The position numbers and the translations under genes are program-made. A DNA stretch of 64,000 bases from Anseranas semipalmata (lineage: Eukaryota; Chordata; Aves; Anseriformes; Anseranatidae). This document shows, in pieces, positions 51,901-59,600 of the stretch (its first letter is position 1; the number at the start of each line of letters is the position of its first letter). The stretch covers positions 239,215-303,214 of the forward strand of contig VXAA01001402.1 of NCBI GenBank assembly GCA_013399115.1, written 5' to 3'. Under the pieces are notes generated by a model. That model saw only the letters and a program-made list of their open reading frames with translations. It did not search any database and was not told the origin of the DNA.

Positions 51901-54224
51901 ACCTCTCTCAGCACAATTTAAACCAAATTCGTGTTATCTTGCAACAGTGGGCAGCTGAGAGGTGAGTGGGGAGCCTATGTGAGGATGATTGCTATAGCCA
52001 CTACAGCTGAGCTGACACAAAGGAGTTTATTAACCTGCTGTAGCTCAACATTATAGGTTAGCTTCTGCACAGAATTAAAAATAAAAACTTTCAAAGATAC
52101 ATATTTACACAGATGGATGCTTGCAGAGTATGGGTCTTAGTATTCAGTATTTTCTGTAGTAAATAAACCTGCAAAATTCTGAAGTTTCTCAAAATTCAAG
52201 TAAAACATTTAACTAATGCTATCATTTCAATGACTATAGTAGTTCAAATTTTCGAGTTAGTTTTACAAACATTCAGTGTTAATTTTGAAGACTTCTTCCT
52301 TGAAATCACATAATTGTGATCCACTGTTCCAGTTGTGGAGCTGGAACCCGAGAGTTCTTTCGTTCTCAAAACCAGACCACATGCTTTTGATAAGGGAATA
52401 GTGTATTGTGTACTCACTGGCAAAATAATTTAAGCTTTATGACCATGAAGAACATTCCCTCCAACATTTGTCACTGCATAATCTTGTCTTTCAAATTCCT
52501 TTGCTCATTTAAAAAAGTTTTAAGCTATTTATTTACGTGGTTGTTGGTCTTGTAAAACTATTTTTGTTTTTGTTGGATCAGAGGAACTGAATGCTGGAAT
52601 TACTATTTTTAGAAAGTGCTGCCATTTGATCTAGTGATAAAATGTATCATGTTGTTATGGCAACTGAAATCCTCATGTACTGATTAATGACATTGACATT
52701 ATTTGATGGAAAGATTCATTTGATGCTGTTCAGTCCTCTGGAATATTTTAATAAACTTTTTCTTTTAATTTAGTACTACTTTGTGCAATAGTTAGCCTCA
52801 TACAAATTCTGTGTGCAATACTTTCTTAAAAGGCTGTCACATTACAGTAGGTTAGTGATCCTAGACTGTGTTCAGAGACAGTTGTTTACCTGAAAACGCT
52901 GAATACATTATAACAGCGTTTCTAGATTTGCTATTATAAGGACAGTCTGTTTTTCAGGTATTCTAATAATCTAGTAATACGGCCAATTGATCATGTTTAT
53001 TGAAGAAATGGCTACTTTGCATCAGAATAAAAAGCAGTATTTGTCTCTTCATCTTCTTTCTCATAGCTTCCATTTCTTAATATTTCCTGAAAATACAAGG
53101 TTCTACACACTTGGTATTCAAGACTGTTTTAACTTGTCAATCCACACTCACTGTGGTCAACAGCTGGTAAATTCAGCCCTGATTTTAGTGGATGCTGTTT
53201 TGGTGACTTTATTCCTTGGCTGCATATTAAAGCAGGACTGAATCTGGATTCACGATTACCTCAGTTTCCTCAGCTTCTCCTGGCATTCCACTTGCATGGG
53301 TTTGGCTGTAACATAGTTGTAGTTACTGTTTTTGTTAGATAAAAATGCATGTGTAAATGTAAACACATTGCCATGGTGATTAAAGCAAACATTCAATGGG
53401 TAATGTAAAATAAAAATATTTGTCTTCAAAATATATTAAGCTTTCCTGTTAATTTTAGCATGCAATCTCCATGCATTGTTACTGGGTTAGATCCGGGGGA
53501 AAAAAAAACAGGATACAGACTTTATAGCATTGTTGGTAAAAGGCTGTAGTAGGTTTTAAATCCTGACCACTATCACTTTCAGCTCTTCCTCTGAGAGATT
53601 GTGGAATAGGTGCTGTCAAGATAAAACAAATAGAATATATTTGCTGGTAGATGAAAAAAAAAAAACATATATTTACAAAGGTCAGCAAGAAATGACAGAA
53701 GGTAGATCACTAAGAATATCAGTCTTAAAAGGTGCAGGAGAGTGTAGGTGAAAAACTAATGTGTGCAAATTAAAAACTAAATGATCCTTCTACAGTTTTT
53801 TCATGATTGCAGAAATAAAAAAAAAAGAAGCTAATTTCTTGGTTATCAAAATCATATATGTGAGTTTATGTATGTACAATACAAACAGATGAAAAGGCCT
53901 TCTTTTGTTTTAAAGCTTTAAGTTGTTTTCATATTGGAAGTAAAAGGGCTTTTTAATGTAACCGACACTATTTTTTAATGTATATTTGTAGTGTATATTG
54001 TGAATTCCTTGCATGTAGTACAGTTCCACTCTCTACAATTTGCAAATTAAGTGGATTTTTTTTTTATTGTTTTTAGAGAGCAGATAATAAAACAATCGAC
54101 AGAACTGGTCTGCAGAGCTTACAGTGAGTTATATGCAGCTGTGATGGATCCTTCAAATAAATATAAGGATCCAGAAACCATACTACACAGATCTCCTCAT
54201 CAAGTTCAGGCACTTCTCTCGTAG
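3822..54224 (+). CDS. COG6: COG6, conserved oligomeric Golgi complex subunit 6 (exons 2-19, exon 1 missing in gap)
   Basis: This spliced gene encodes subunit 6 of the COG complex, a cytosolic peripheral tether on Golgi membranes that captures retrograde intra-Golgi vesicles and so keeps glycosylation enzymes in place. COG6 belongs to lobe B (COG5-8) and to the CATCHR tether family. Eighteen exons with GT-AG borders join without a stop to 1821 nt (606 residues plus stop). With 51 residues for exon 1 the total is 657, equal to human COG6. Recognisable stretches include [19 protein letters not shown] near the N-terminus (helical, coiled-coil-prone), [20 protein letters not shown] in the middle, and [19 protein letters not shown] further on. 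The C-terminus ends VQALLS. There is no signal peptide or membrane segment, as expected. Residue numbers here assume a 51-codon exon 1. No frameshift or premature stop is present, so the gene looks functional. The start codon cannot be seen because it falls in the run of N. Confidence 0.97.
4226..4746 (-). mobile_element. CR1 LINE fragment, antisense, intron 2
   Basis: The + strand opens with a form of the reversed CR1 3' end (gggttggaagagacc) and runs about 520 bases inward. On the minus strand the reading frame at 4437-4727 keeps the CR1 polymerase C-terminal text [20 protein letters not shown] and [20 protein letters not shown]. It is truncated and diverged, and fills most of the 886-base intron 2. 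Confidence 0.92.
4852..4923 (+). CDS. COG6: COG6 exon 3
   Basis: The exon holds 24 codons (residues 100-123), [10 protein letters not shown] to [10 protein letters not shown]. It is phase 0 at both ends, with acceptor tttttag and donor GTAATA. The heptad-like acidic sequence continues the N-terminal coiled-coil region. Confidence 0.96.
4924..6713 (+). other. COG6 intron 3
   Basis: This 1.8-kb AT-rich intron holds only short T tracts. No repeat family or gene is seen. Confidence 0.85.
6714..6772 (+). CDS. COG6: COG6 exon 4
   Basis: The 59-nt exon encodes [19 protein letters not shown] (residues 124-142) and leaves two bases of codon 143. The donor is GTATGT. The phase matches exon 5, whose first base completes an Asn codon. 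Confidence 0.95.
6773..18421 (+). other. COG6 intron 4
   Basis: At 11.6 kb this is the longest intron. It contains an 18-base A run near 7625, the (GT)n at 12889, and a duplicated caatctttatatt at 16624-16649. A minus-strand open frame of 182 codons at 14990-15538 is not recognised as any protein. No mobile element is clear. Confidence 0.85.
12889..12913. repeat. (GT)n microsatellite, intron 4
   Basis: This is an uninterrupted GT dinucleotide run of about 12.5 units. Confidence 0.97.
18422..18533 (+). CDS. COG6: COG6 exon 5
   Basis: The 112-nt exon encodes residues 144-180, [20 protein letters not shown] onwards to DEPITE. It follows the 11.6-kb intron 4. The acceptor is attacag and the donor GTAACT. 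Confidence 0.96.
18534..20565 (+). other. COG6 intron 5
   Basis: The 2.0-kb intron has a compound GT/AT microsatellite and two homopolymer tracts (T near 19675, A near 20329). Nothing else is recognised. Confidence 0.85.
18928..18954. repeat. (GT)n(AT)n compound microsatellite, intron 5
   Basis: A GT run passes directly into an AT run, 395 bases after exon 5. Confidence 0.95.
20566..20648 (+). CDS. COG6: COG6 exon 6
   Basis: The 83-nt exon encodes residues 181-207, [20 protein letters not shown] and on to the Gly codon split by intron 6. The donor is GTGAGT. Confidence 0.96.
20884..20954 (+). CDS. COG6: COG6 exon 7
   Basis: The 71-nt exon encodes residues 209-231, [20 protein letters not shown] and WTQ, then one base of codon 232. 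The donor, AAA followed by GTAGGA, is a poor match to the consensus. The reading frame stays open for 42 codons into intron 7 (see findings). Confidence 0.96.
20955..22119 (+). other. COG6 intron 7
   Basis: The 1.2-kb intron starts with a 42-codon open frame continuous with exon 7 that ends at TAA 21080-21082. The rest is AT-rich, with no repeat recognised. Confidence 0.85.
22120..22213 (+). CDS. COG6: COG6 exon 8
   Basis: The 94-nt exon completes Asn232 and encodes [20 protein letters not shown] to DRPVLY, with the Lys263 codon split. The acceptor is tttatag and the donor GTAAGT. Confidence 0.96.
22214..25534 (+). other. COG6 intron 8
   Basis: The 3.3-kb intron holds an (AAT)n run and homopolymer tracts. 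No gene or mobile element is seen. Confidence 0.85.
22332..22352. repeat. (AAT)n microsatellite, intron 8
   Basis: About six AAT/ATA trinucleotide units lie in AT-rich intron sequence. Confidence 0.85.
25535..25663 (+). CDS. COG6: COG6 exon 9
   Basis: The 129-nt exon encodes residues 264-305, [20 protein letters not shown] through to HSHDPL, with Arg306 split. It is one of the most conserved parts of the protein. The acceptor is aacag and the donor GTACTC. Confidence 0.97.
25776..25867 (+). CDS. COG6: COG6 exon 10
   Basis: The 92-nt exon encodes residues 307-336, [20 protein letters not shown] to LVTIQ, and lies only 112 bases after exon 9. The donor is GTAGTA. Codon 337 (Gly) is split. Confidence 0.96.
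25868..30188 (+). other. COG6 intron 10
   Basis: The 4.3-kb intron contains the 16-base direct repeat at 27507 and a short (GTTTT)n run at about 27853-27872. No gene or mobile element is seen. Confidence 0.85.
27507..27550. repeat. 16-base direct repeat, intron 10
   Basis: The sequence tttagcaagaaccatt occurs at 27507-27522 and again at 27535-27550, with a partial copy (aagaacca) between. It looks like a small local duplication. Confidence 0.8.
30189..30253 (+). CDS. COG6: COG6 exon 11
   Basis: The 65-nt exon encodes [20 protein letters not shown] then K (residues 338-358). The acceptor is tgtag and the donor GTGAGG. It ends in phase 0. Confidence 0.96.
30254..32259 (+). other. COG6 intron 11
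   Basis: The 2.0-kb intron contains a tandem duplicate of agtcactgaagc (about 31009-31032) and the agagattaatcc repeat. Nothing else is recognised. Confidence 0.85.
31734..31792. repeat. Imperfect tandem repeat of agagattaatcc, intron 11
   Basis: Three to four diverged copies of an approximately 14-base unit (agagatattaatcc, agagattaattcc, agagattaatcc) follow each other. Confidence 0.75.
32260..32351 (+). CDS. COG6: COG6 exon 12
   Basis: The 92-nt exon encodes residues 359-388, [20 protein letters not shown] to FYHHTI, with Ser389 split. The acceptor is cttcag and the donor GTATGC. Confidence 0.96.
32352..34122 (+). other. COG6 intron 12
   Basis: The 1.8-kb intron has a T tract just after the donor and a compound microsatellite. 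Its last 200 bases (from ATG 33923) form an open frame continuous with exon 13 (see findings). Confidence 0.85.
32614..32654. repeat. (TG)n(TATG)n(ATCT)n compound microsatellite, intron 12
   Basis: A TG run, then TATG tetranucleotides, then a short ATCT end form one compound simple repeat. Confidence 0.93.
34123..34240 (+). CDS. COG6: COG6 exon 13
   Basis: The 118-nt exon encodes residues 390-428, [20 protein letters not shown] to HASKLMDK. Its first base is the third base of codon 389, i.e. coding position 1167, which agrees with the human exon numbering. The acceptor is tttcag and the donor GTTTGT, a weak one. Confidence 0.96.
36783..36820. other. Small assembly gap (38 N) between A-tracts
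   Basis: The gap lies in intron 13 between a 22-base A run (36748-36769) and a 14-base A run (36821-36834). Homopolymer trouble during sequencing or assembly is the likely cause. Confidence 0.95.
39707..39740. repeat. 17-base tandem duplication, intron 13
   Basis: The unit tgatgttgtggtctaag is followed at once by tgatgttgtggtctgaa, two copies that differ at two bases. Confidence 0.85.
40232..40714 (-). mobile_element. CR1 LINE fragment, antisense, intron 13
   Basis: The reversed CR1 3' region can be followed from the 3' end near 40232 (atcatctagtccaacc) through cctcctcttcttggggctga and ctctcagcctcttcttgtat to gatccttcactggacttgct. It is diverged, with no intact reading frame. Confidence 0.88.
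43581..43712 (+). CDS. COG6: COG6 exon 14
   Basis: The exon holds 44 whole codons (residues 429-472), [20 protein letters not shown] to ARQADFVQ. The acceptor is tttag and the donor GTATAA. It follows the 9.3-kb intron 13. Confidence 0.97.
43713..44225 (+). other. COG6 intron 14
   Basis: The 513-base intron shows no repeat or other feature apart from its pyrimidine-rich 3' end. Confidence 0.85.
44226..44393 (+). CDS. COG6: COG6 exon 15
   Basis: The exon holds 56 whole codons (residues 473-528), [20 protein letters not shown] to RLEMLQFQ, and is the longest coding exon seen here. The acceptor is tttag and the donor GTGAGC. Confidence 0.97.
44440..44470. repeat. (TTA)n microsatellite, intron 15
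   Basis: About ten TTA units with one C interruption start 46 bases after exon 15. Confidence 0.93.
44858..44967 (-). mobile_element. CR1 LINE 3' end fragment, antisense, intron 15
   Basis: The + strand reads cacagaatcatagaat, gttggaagggaccca and gagtccaactcctggc, which is the reverse complement of a CR1 3' end. The piece is about 110 bases and 5'-truncated. Confidence 0.92.
46476..46583 (+). CDS. COG6: COG6 exon 16
   Basis: The exon holds 36 whole codons (residues 529-564), [20 protein letters not shown] then [16 protein letters not shown]. Gly549 (46536-46538), the residue changed to Val in human COG6-CDG, is present. The donor is GTAAGG. Confidence 0.97.
46584..47916 (+). other. COG6 intron 16
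   Basis: The 1.3-kb intron ends in a long T tract (from 47882) that supplies the polypyrimidine tract of exon 17. Nothing else is recognised. Confidence 0.85.
47917..47970 (+). CDS. COG6: COG6 exon 17
   Basis: The 54-nt exon encodes [18 protein letters not shown] (residues 565-582). It is the shortest exon and the least conserved against the human sequence. The acceptor is cttag, after a long T tract, and the donor GTAAGC. Confidence 0.94.
47971..50427 (+). other. COG6 intron 17
   Basis: The 2.5-kb intron contains the AT-rich inverted repeat at 48434-48495. No gene or mobile element is seen. Confidence 0.85.
48434..48495. repeat. AT-rich inverted repeat with repeated ctgaaagct core, intron 17
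   Basis: An (AT)n block leads into ctgaaagctg, then a second (AT)n block and gctgaaagcttcagtatat. The arms 48445-48458 and 48483-48495 are inverted copies apart from one extra base, so the stretch can form a hairpin or cruciform. Confidence 0.8.
50428..50507 (+). CDS. COG6: COG6 exon 18
   Basis: The 80-nt exon encodes [20 protein letters not shown] then LLSATV (residues 583-608), with Lys609 split. The donor is GTAAGT. Confidence 0.97.
50508..54076 (+). other. COG6 intron 18
   Basis: The 3.6-kb intron includes a GC-richer island at about 51410-51640 with an open frame of 102 codons but no in-frame ATG. No known repeat is recognised. Confidence 0.85.
54077..54224 (+). CDS. COG6: COG6 exon 19 coding part, with stop
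   Basis: The last coding exon completes Lys609 and encodes [20 protein letters not shown] to [12 protein letters not shown] (residues 610-657), followed by TAG at 54222-54224. The C-terminal end and its position match the length of vertebrate COG6. Confidence 0.97.
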
Positions 54225-55985
54225 TCTTCCTTCACCCAGATTTATCAGAATCCATAATTCTGTCTTTGAGTATTTGCATTGAGTTATTTTTCTGTTCTGA
54301 ATTTTGATGTATAACTATATACTTAAAATATGTAGGAATGCAGTTTTGTTTAATCTGTTTGGCAGAAGTCAAGTCTTTCCTGTGTCTTTGAATGCCTTCT
54401 ATAGGCCAGAAAATAGAATATAGATTAAAAATTATTTTAATGTATTCCTCTAATGGAAATGGACCTTGACAATATGCAATTTCTTTGAAAAAAGGGAGTA
54501 AAGGAGAAAGAAGCTTTTTCCCTGCTGTACATAATCCTTTTAACTAGATGTTGAACCAGTGTCTCTTATGACCTCACCAATATTTTTATTTGCTTTTTTT
54601 CCCTGTTCTTTCAGTCTTTTTCTCAGCCTGTCATCAATAGACATTGGTACTGTTTAACTTTAATACAGCTGATATGCTTTGAATGTGTCAGGTCTTTTAC
54701 AGCTCATAAATAATTTTAGAATAATCGTTGCAGTTTTTCAAATCCTGTTGATTAAATATTTGAAGCAAAATTCATGTGTGTTTTTTTTTTCTTTTTTCTT
54801 TTTTTTTTTTTTGGAATCCGTTGTCTTTGTTGCTATTCTGGTATTTTTCTGTAAGAAAAAGGAATATTTGAATTATGTGCATGTACATAACCTGGAACTT
54901 CATGCTTTAAGTTATTTTTATAATTTTGTTTTACTGGAAGGAAGTTGTTTTAGTGCAATTGTTCTGTAGGAATCCTTATATCAGTTGAAACTTGCAAATC
55001 TCTTAAGGTTGGGACCAGTAATAATGTATGTTAGGAGGATTGTTTGCACAGCAGTATGGCCATTACTTATTTATATGCATCAAGGGGGAGATGAGCAGTC
55101 ATTCATATTGAATCAGTTATGTATTTAAGATGGATGCTTTTGTCAATAATAATATTCCCCATATAAAACATATACTTAGTGGCAGTCAAGTCTGCAGTCT
55201 AGTGTATGCTTGTGAAAAAGCAAGAAATAGAGAATAGCAGCAGCAATACCTTTTAATCTCTTGGAAAACTCATTGCACAAGTTAGATCCAGTATGCTCAG
55301 AAATTAGCTTTGGTGGTAATATCACACTAAAATAATATCTCATTTTCTTAAAGGGCATAATTTGTTGGTACAATATAAAAAGATTTGAAAGTGTAAGTGT
55401 CCCTGGAGTTCTTGGATCAGGCATAAATTCTTTTGTAAATGTGAATGTTAGATTTATTCTGTTTTAATACTCCAGATCTGTAAGAGAAAAAAAAATCTAG
55501 AAGCTTAGGAAAGTTCTAATGGAAAATTATGCTCTTTTACTAGGTAAGGCACTTAAATTATTCAGACTTTGCATTACCATAGTATATATTCAGAAGGCTG
55601 TTCATTGTTGTTTAATAATGTTAATATTGCTTAATATGCCTATAATTATTATCTAATAAGTGAAAATTACATCAGTTGTGAAAGGGTTATAAATTAGTTT
55701 GTTATTAGATTAACATACTCATAAGAATGAACTTTTTCCTCAAATTACACTCAACCTCAATCAGTAGTTTGCATGAGGATTAGTAAGAATTTGCCTCTTG
55801 TCTTTGAGTCCATGTAGAGACTTATCCATGATTTTATCTTCGCTGAATAATACTACAAAAGCTGTGAAAGTTGTAACTTGTAAAAATTAAAGTCAATCAC
55901 TAATTTTGGTCTGTGCAATTAAAATAAATGACAGAGGATCACAAATGAGCAAATACATCAATAAAAGGCATTTGATTTGCTGACT
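54225..55985 (+). other. COG6: COG6 3' UTR (probable extent)
   Basis: AT-rich sequence follows the stop codon with no new coding signal. Weak ATTAAA hexamers lie at 54424 and 54751. The full AATAAA signals at 55923-55928 and 55960-55965 come last, and the second is followed by a T/GT-rich stretch that would serve as a downstream element. The end is inferred, since no transcript data are available. Confidence 0.6.
55923..55965 (+). terminator. Tandem polyadenylation signals of COG6
   Basis: Two AATAAA hexamers lie 37 bases apart (55923 and 55960). They are followed within about 15-40 bases by tttgatttgctgactttt and more T/G-rich sequence. This is the best-formed poly(A) signal after the COG6 stop codon, and cleavage would fall near 55980. 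Confidence 0.6.
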
Positions 55986-58284
55986 TTTGTTTTCCGTGTT
56001 ATTTCCTCTGCTTGCCTTCCTAAAAGGAGGAAGGAAAAGATGATTAGATTTCGGCCTGCCATTTCTAGCTTGGCAGTTTTGATACTTTCATTTTACAAAT
56101 ACCCAGGATTTCCACACCAGGAGCCGTGATGCTTCGGTCCTCTAATTGCTCAGTTTAATGGATGACCCATAAGTGTTGCAGTGAATGGGATCGTGGTGGG
56201 TGGCAGTACTGGGTCCGTATACACACCAGTTACTGTAGAGCTGACTCGAGTACCACAGTGCATAAAGAGATGCTCACAGGGGCTGATTTAGTCAGCACAT
56301 CTGCTGTTGGTCCTTAAACACTTTATACAGAGGGGCATGCCTTCAAGGAGTGAGTCCATTATTCTGTGCTGAGCAGCAGTATGCTTGGGAAAACTGCAAA
56401 CAGAGATGTTTGAATACTGGCTCGAGTAGGCAGCACTCTGCCTTTGACATTCGGACAACCCAACTCTGAGAGGAGGTGAGTGAGTAAAGGGCTTCGAGCA
56501 CTTCTGTGGGAAGTGGGAAAGCTGGGTTCTGGGCCAAAGAAGTTTGGAATCAACATCTCCCTCGTTCCTGGAGAGCACCCAACCCTTTGCTTGTTGTGCA
56601 GCTCGAAATGGGGCAGCTCTGATTCTTCTCTCTTGAATTTAGCAGCTGCACAGAAATCAGCACAAAATATGGGAGGCATGAGATAGAACAAGCAAAGAGG
56701 AGTTGGGCTCTGTAATATGTATGGGAGCTCTCCTGAGGAGTCCGAAGTCTAGATCTTCCACCAGCTGTTACTTAGGGACCTTATCTTTGACCTCCAATAG
56801 CATGCATCCCAGAAACAGAATCGATATCCCAGGACTTTATCATCCACAGAAGCATCGAGCAAATAGCAAGCCACGGTGGTAGCCAAGAGCTGAGTCTGAG
56901 TTGGACCCAAGGTTGTTCACCAGCACTGGTGGTAATGCCTCTGTGTTCAATCTTCTCTGTAAAATTTTCTCGTCATCTCTCTCTATAAATATGCACACCA
57001 CACTGAAACTAAAATATAAACATTGTTTTAATTATAGCAGTCCAGCCACAGTGATTTTTTCATTTCTAATGCAGGAAAAGAGAAACTTAAGGAGGTTTGG
57101 AAAGGTGATAGTACATTTGTTTTGTAGCATTTGAGTGCTCCTCCCTATTCTCTGAGATTTACAACTCTACCCCTGAATTTTGTCTGTTAATAGACTCAGC
57201 TGTAATTATTTTTATTAAAGTTTTTGAAATGTGTGTTAGAGGAAAATTCTTTCAGAACCACTAAACTTTTCCATTCATTTAAAAAACTCTAGCTGCTATT
57301 TAATCCCTTTGCTTGCCTTGCTGAGTCACTTTGCAGTCTACCCAGGGGGTGGGGAGCTTAGAAAATTTTGAAAATTAAATGGAGGGGTTAGACATATTTC
57401 CATGAGTAAAACACACCCTTTAGAAGCAACACAGACATGGGTGTGGGTTTGTTTGAAATCTGCTGCCACCTGCTTCTGAGGGAAAATGCAGAAAAGAGCC
57501 ATTTGCTTATGATGAGGGCACCAATCCAAAACAGCCATGGAAGGGCTAGCTGCCATAAATCGATGCTAAACTGATGTTATGTTTGACTAGTTGGGAGAAG
57601 GAAACTGGCAGTAGAAGTGAAAGGTATGCTGTATAACTTAACTCCTTCACACATTGGATTTACTTGCTAAAGGTTTTCAGAACCTCTCTATATCCCTTCC
57701 CGCGTTGCGTTTAAACACATAAGCTAAATTTCAGGACAATCCTGCAACTGCTATACCAATTGGTAATTACGAGTAAAATGAGATTCTTTGAGGCATCCAG
57801 TGACATGCAAAGCAGTAGTTGAACTTAGAGCCAATTTGTTTCTTGAAAGAATTTCAAAAAATGGGAAGTGAGTGTAACTTAAACTTGGATGTTTGTCCTG
57901 AAGGGTAGGAGAGGCCATGCCCTGCATTTGGCATCCTTCATAGAGGAAGGAGGTCTTTTGGCACTGATTTTTATTCTGATTCCAAATGAAAACCAAGATT
58001 TTCTGTGAAATGAATGTGCCCTGATGCTATGTGTTATGGTGCCCAACTAGATACTCAGGCTGGTGCTCTAGTGGAGATGTTCACACTAGCCCGGTATATG
58101 TGGTAACCAAATGCTCAGGAGGTGGGTGTACTTGTCACCACACAAATGTCTTCTGATATCCCAACTATTTACATGCTTGAGTAAAGAGCCACTGATGGAG
58201 AGGTGGTGTGGGGAGAAAGGGATTAAAACTCAAGATGTTGCTTCTGCCTCGGTCCTTGATTGACTGTTCAACCCCTCAAAGATA

Positions 58285-58392
58285 CAATCACGGAACGGCT
58301 TGGGTTGGAAGGGGCCATGGGAAAAGACCATCCAGTTCCAACCCCCCTGCTATGGGCAGGGATGCCAGCCACTCGGTCAGGTTGCCCAGATA
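58285..58392 (-). mobile_element. CR1 LINE 3' end fragment, antisense, downstream of COG6
   Basis: The + strand reads caatcacggaacggcttggg, then ttggaaggggcc, ccagttccaacccc and caggttgcccagat, a reversed CR1 3' end. It lacks the usual octamer repeat in perfect form. Confidence 0.9.
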
Positions 58393-58999
58393 ACGCGGGT
58401 AAATCTTTGGTAATCTCCAGAATCCTTTGGTGCAAAGTGATGGAAAGACAAAAAGTGCAAAGGACACCTGGCGAAGTGCATTTATCCCTACATTATGGCC
58501 TGAATCAGGGTACAAAACCCTCACACTACAATTGACTTTGCATACAGTGGAAAGATGAACCACAAACGCTTTTCTCTTAAAAAAAAAAAAAAATGCTTAT
58601 TTTGACTACCTTGCTATAGCAGTAAGGAAACCTTGCTCAAGAAAGATATGGCTGAAATATGTCTGATAGATTATTGTAGAGTGGCTGACAAAAAAAAATC
58701 CTGTTGCATGTTTCATATTCAGACAATGAAGCTTTCATTTGCTGCCTTGTTCACAGATGTGGTATTGTCAAATTGCAGGAAAATGCCTGGCAGACTGTAT
58801 CATCAACTATATTTAGGGAGAAAAAATTCAGAACACACTATTTATAGAAGCCACACAAATAAGCACAGAGTTCTTATCAGCCAAAGATAACATTAGTCGT
58901 GATTTATCAAAGTAATCTTTATTTTATGGAAAATGGATAATAGGGTGTAATTTAATCCTTTGTGAATGTAATGTATATTTCAAAGGGTTCTTTTTTGTC

Positions 59000-59005
59000 A
59001 ATAAA
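59000..59005 (+). terminator. Isolated AATAAA with GT-rich downstream element
   Basis: An AATAAA hexamer is followed by T/GT-rich sequence (ttgttgtacttgtt, then cttgttgctgttgc). It could end a long COG6 3' UTR or a separate + strand noncoding transcript. AATAAA also occurs by chance in AT-rich DNA, so support is limited. Confidence 0.35.
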
Positions 59006-59254
59006 ACCATTTGTTGTACTTGTTAAACTAATTAGTCTTGTTGCTGTTGCTTAGGACAGGATAAAAGATACCCGTTAATGAAACGGGGAGGAGAAGATGG
59101 GTTCGAAAGTTTGTAAAATATTTTGTATTCCTTGCCAGCCAGTTTTCTGATCAAAACAGGCTTCGCTGCGAGCCTGTGTTAATTGAGATTGTGCAGAAGA
59201 TATATTTTCCTTTTTGTAATTCTGAAAGGGATCACCCCAAAAATTCTGCTCATC

Positions 59255-59600
59255 TCTGGGCCACTCCACTGCTGCAGGCACCAGGGGCTCCTCCGAGCTC
59301 CCGGCTGGTGGCGGCCCCAGCCCGAGCCTGGCTCTGGAGCCCAGCGCCAACGGGGAGGGTGACGTTCCTGGCCGCTTCTCGCTGCTCTTTGCATTTTTTC
59401 CACCATATGCAAACACATTCCAGGAGTCGTGGAGAAGGCGAAAAGGGAAGAAAACAGAACTGCCTCAGTGCTTCCTGCATCGGTCCGCACAGAGCGAGGG
59501 CAGGTTTGCAGGGCAGAGCTTGGGGCTCGCCTGCTGAAGCTGTGCCCACGCTTGGCTCTGCAAGAGGTCCCGGTGGCGGTGCCAGGCTGCAGAAGCAGGA
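59255..59600. promoter_or_regulatory. Orphan GC/CpG-rich patch
   Basis: This roughly 350-base stretch is clearly richer in GC and CpG than its AT-rich surroundings (for example ggtggcggccccagcccgag). It lies 5 kb past the COG6 stop. It may be an orphan CpG island, acting as an enhancer or a noncoding RNA promoter. Open frames on both strands are unconvincing. Confidence 0.4.
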
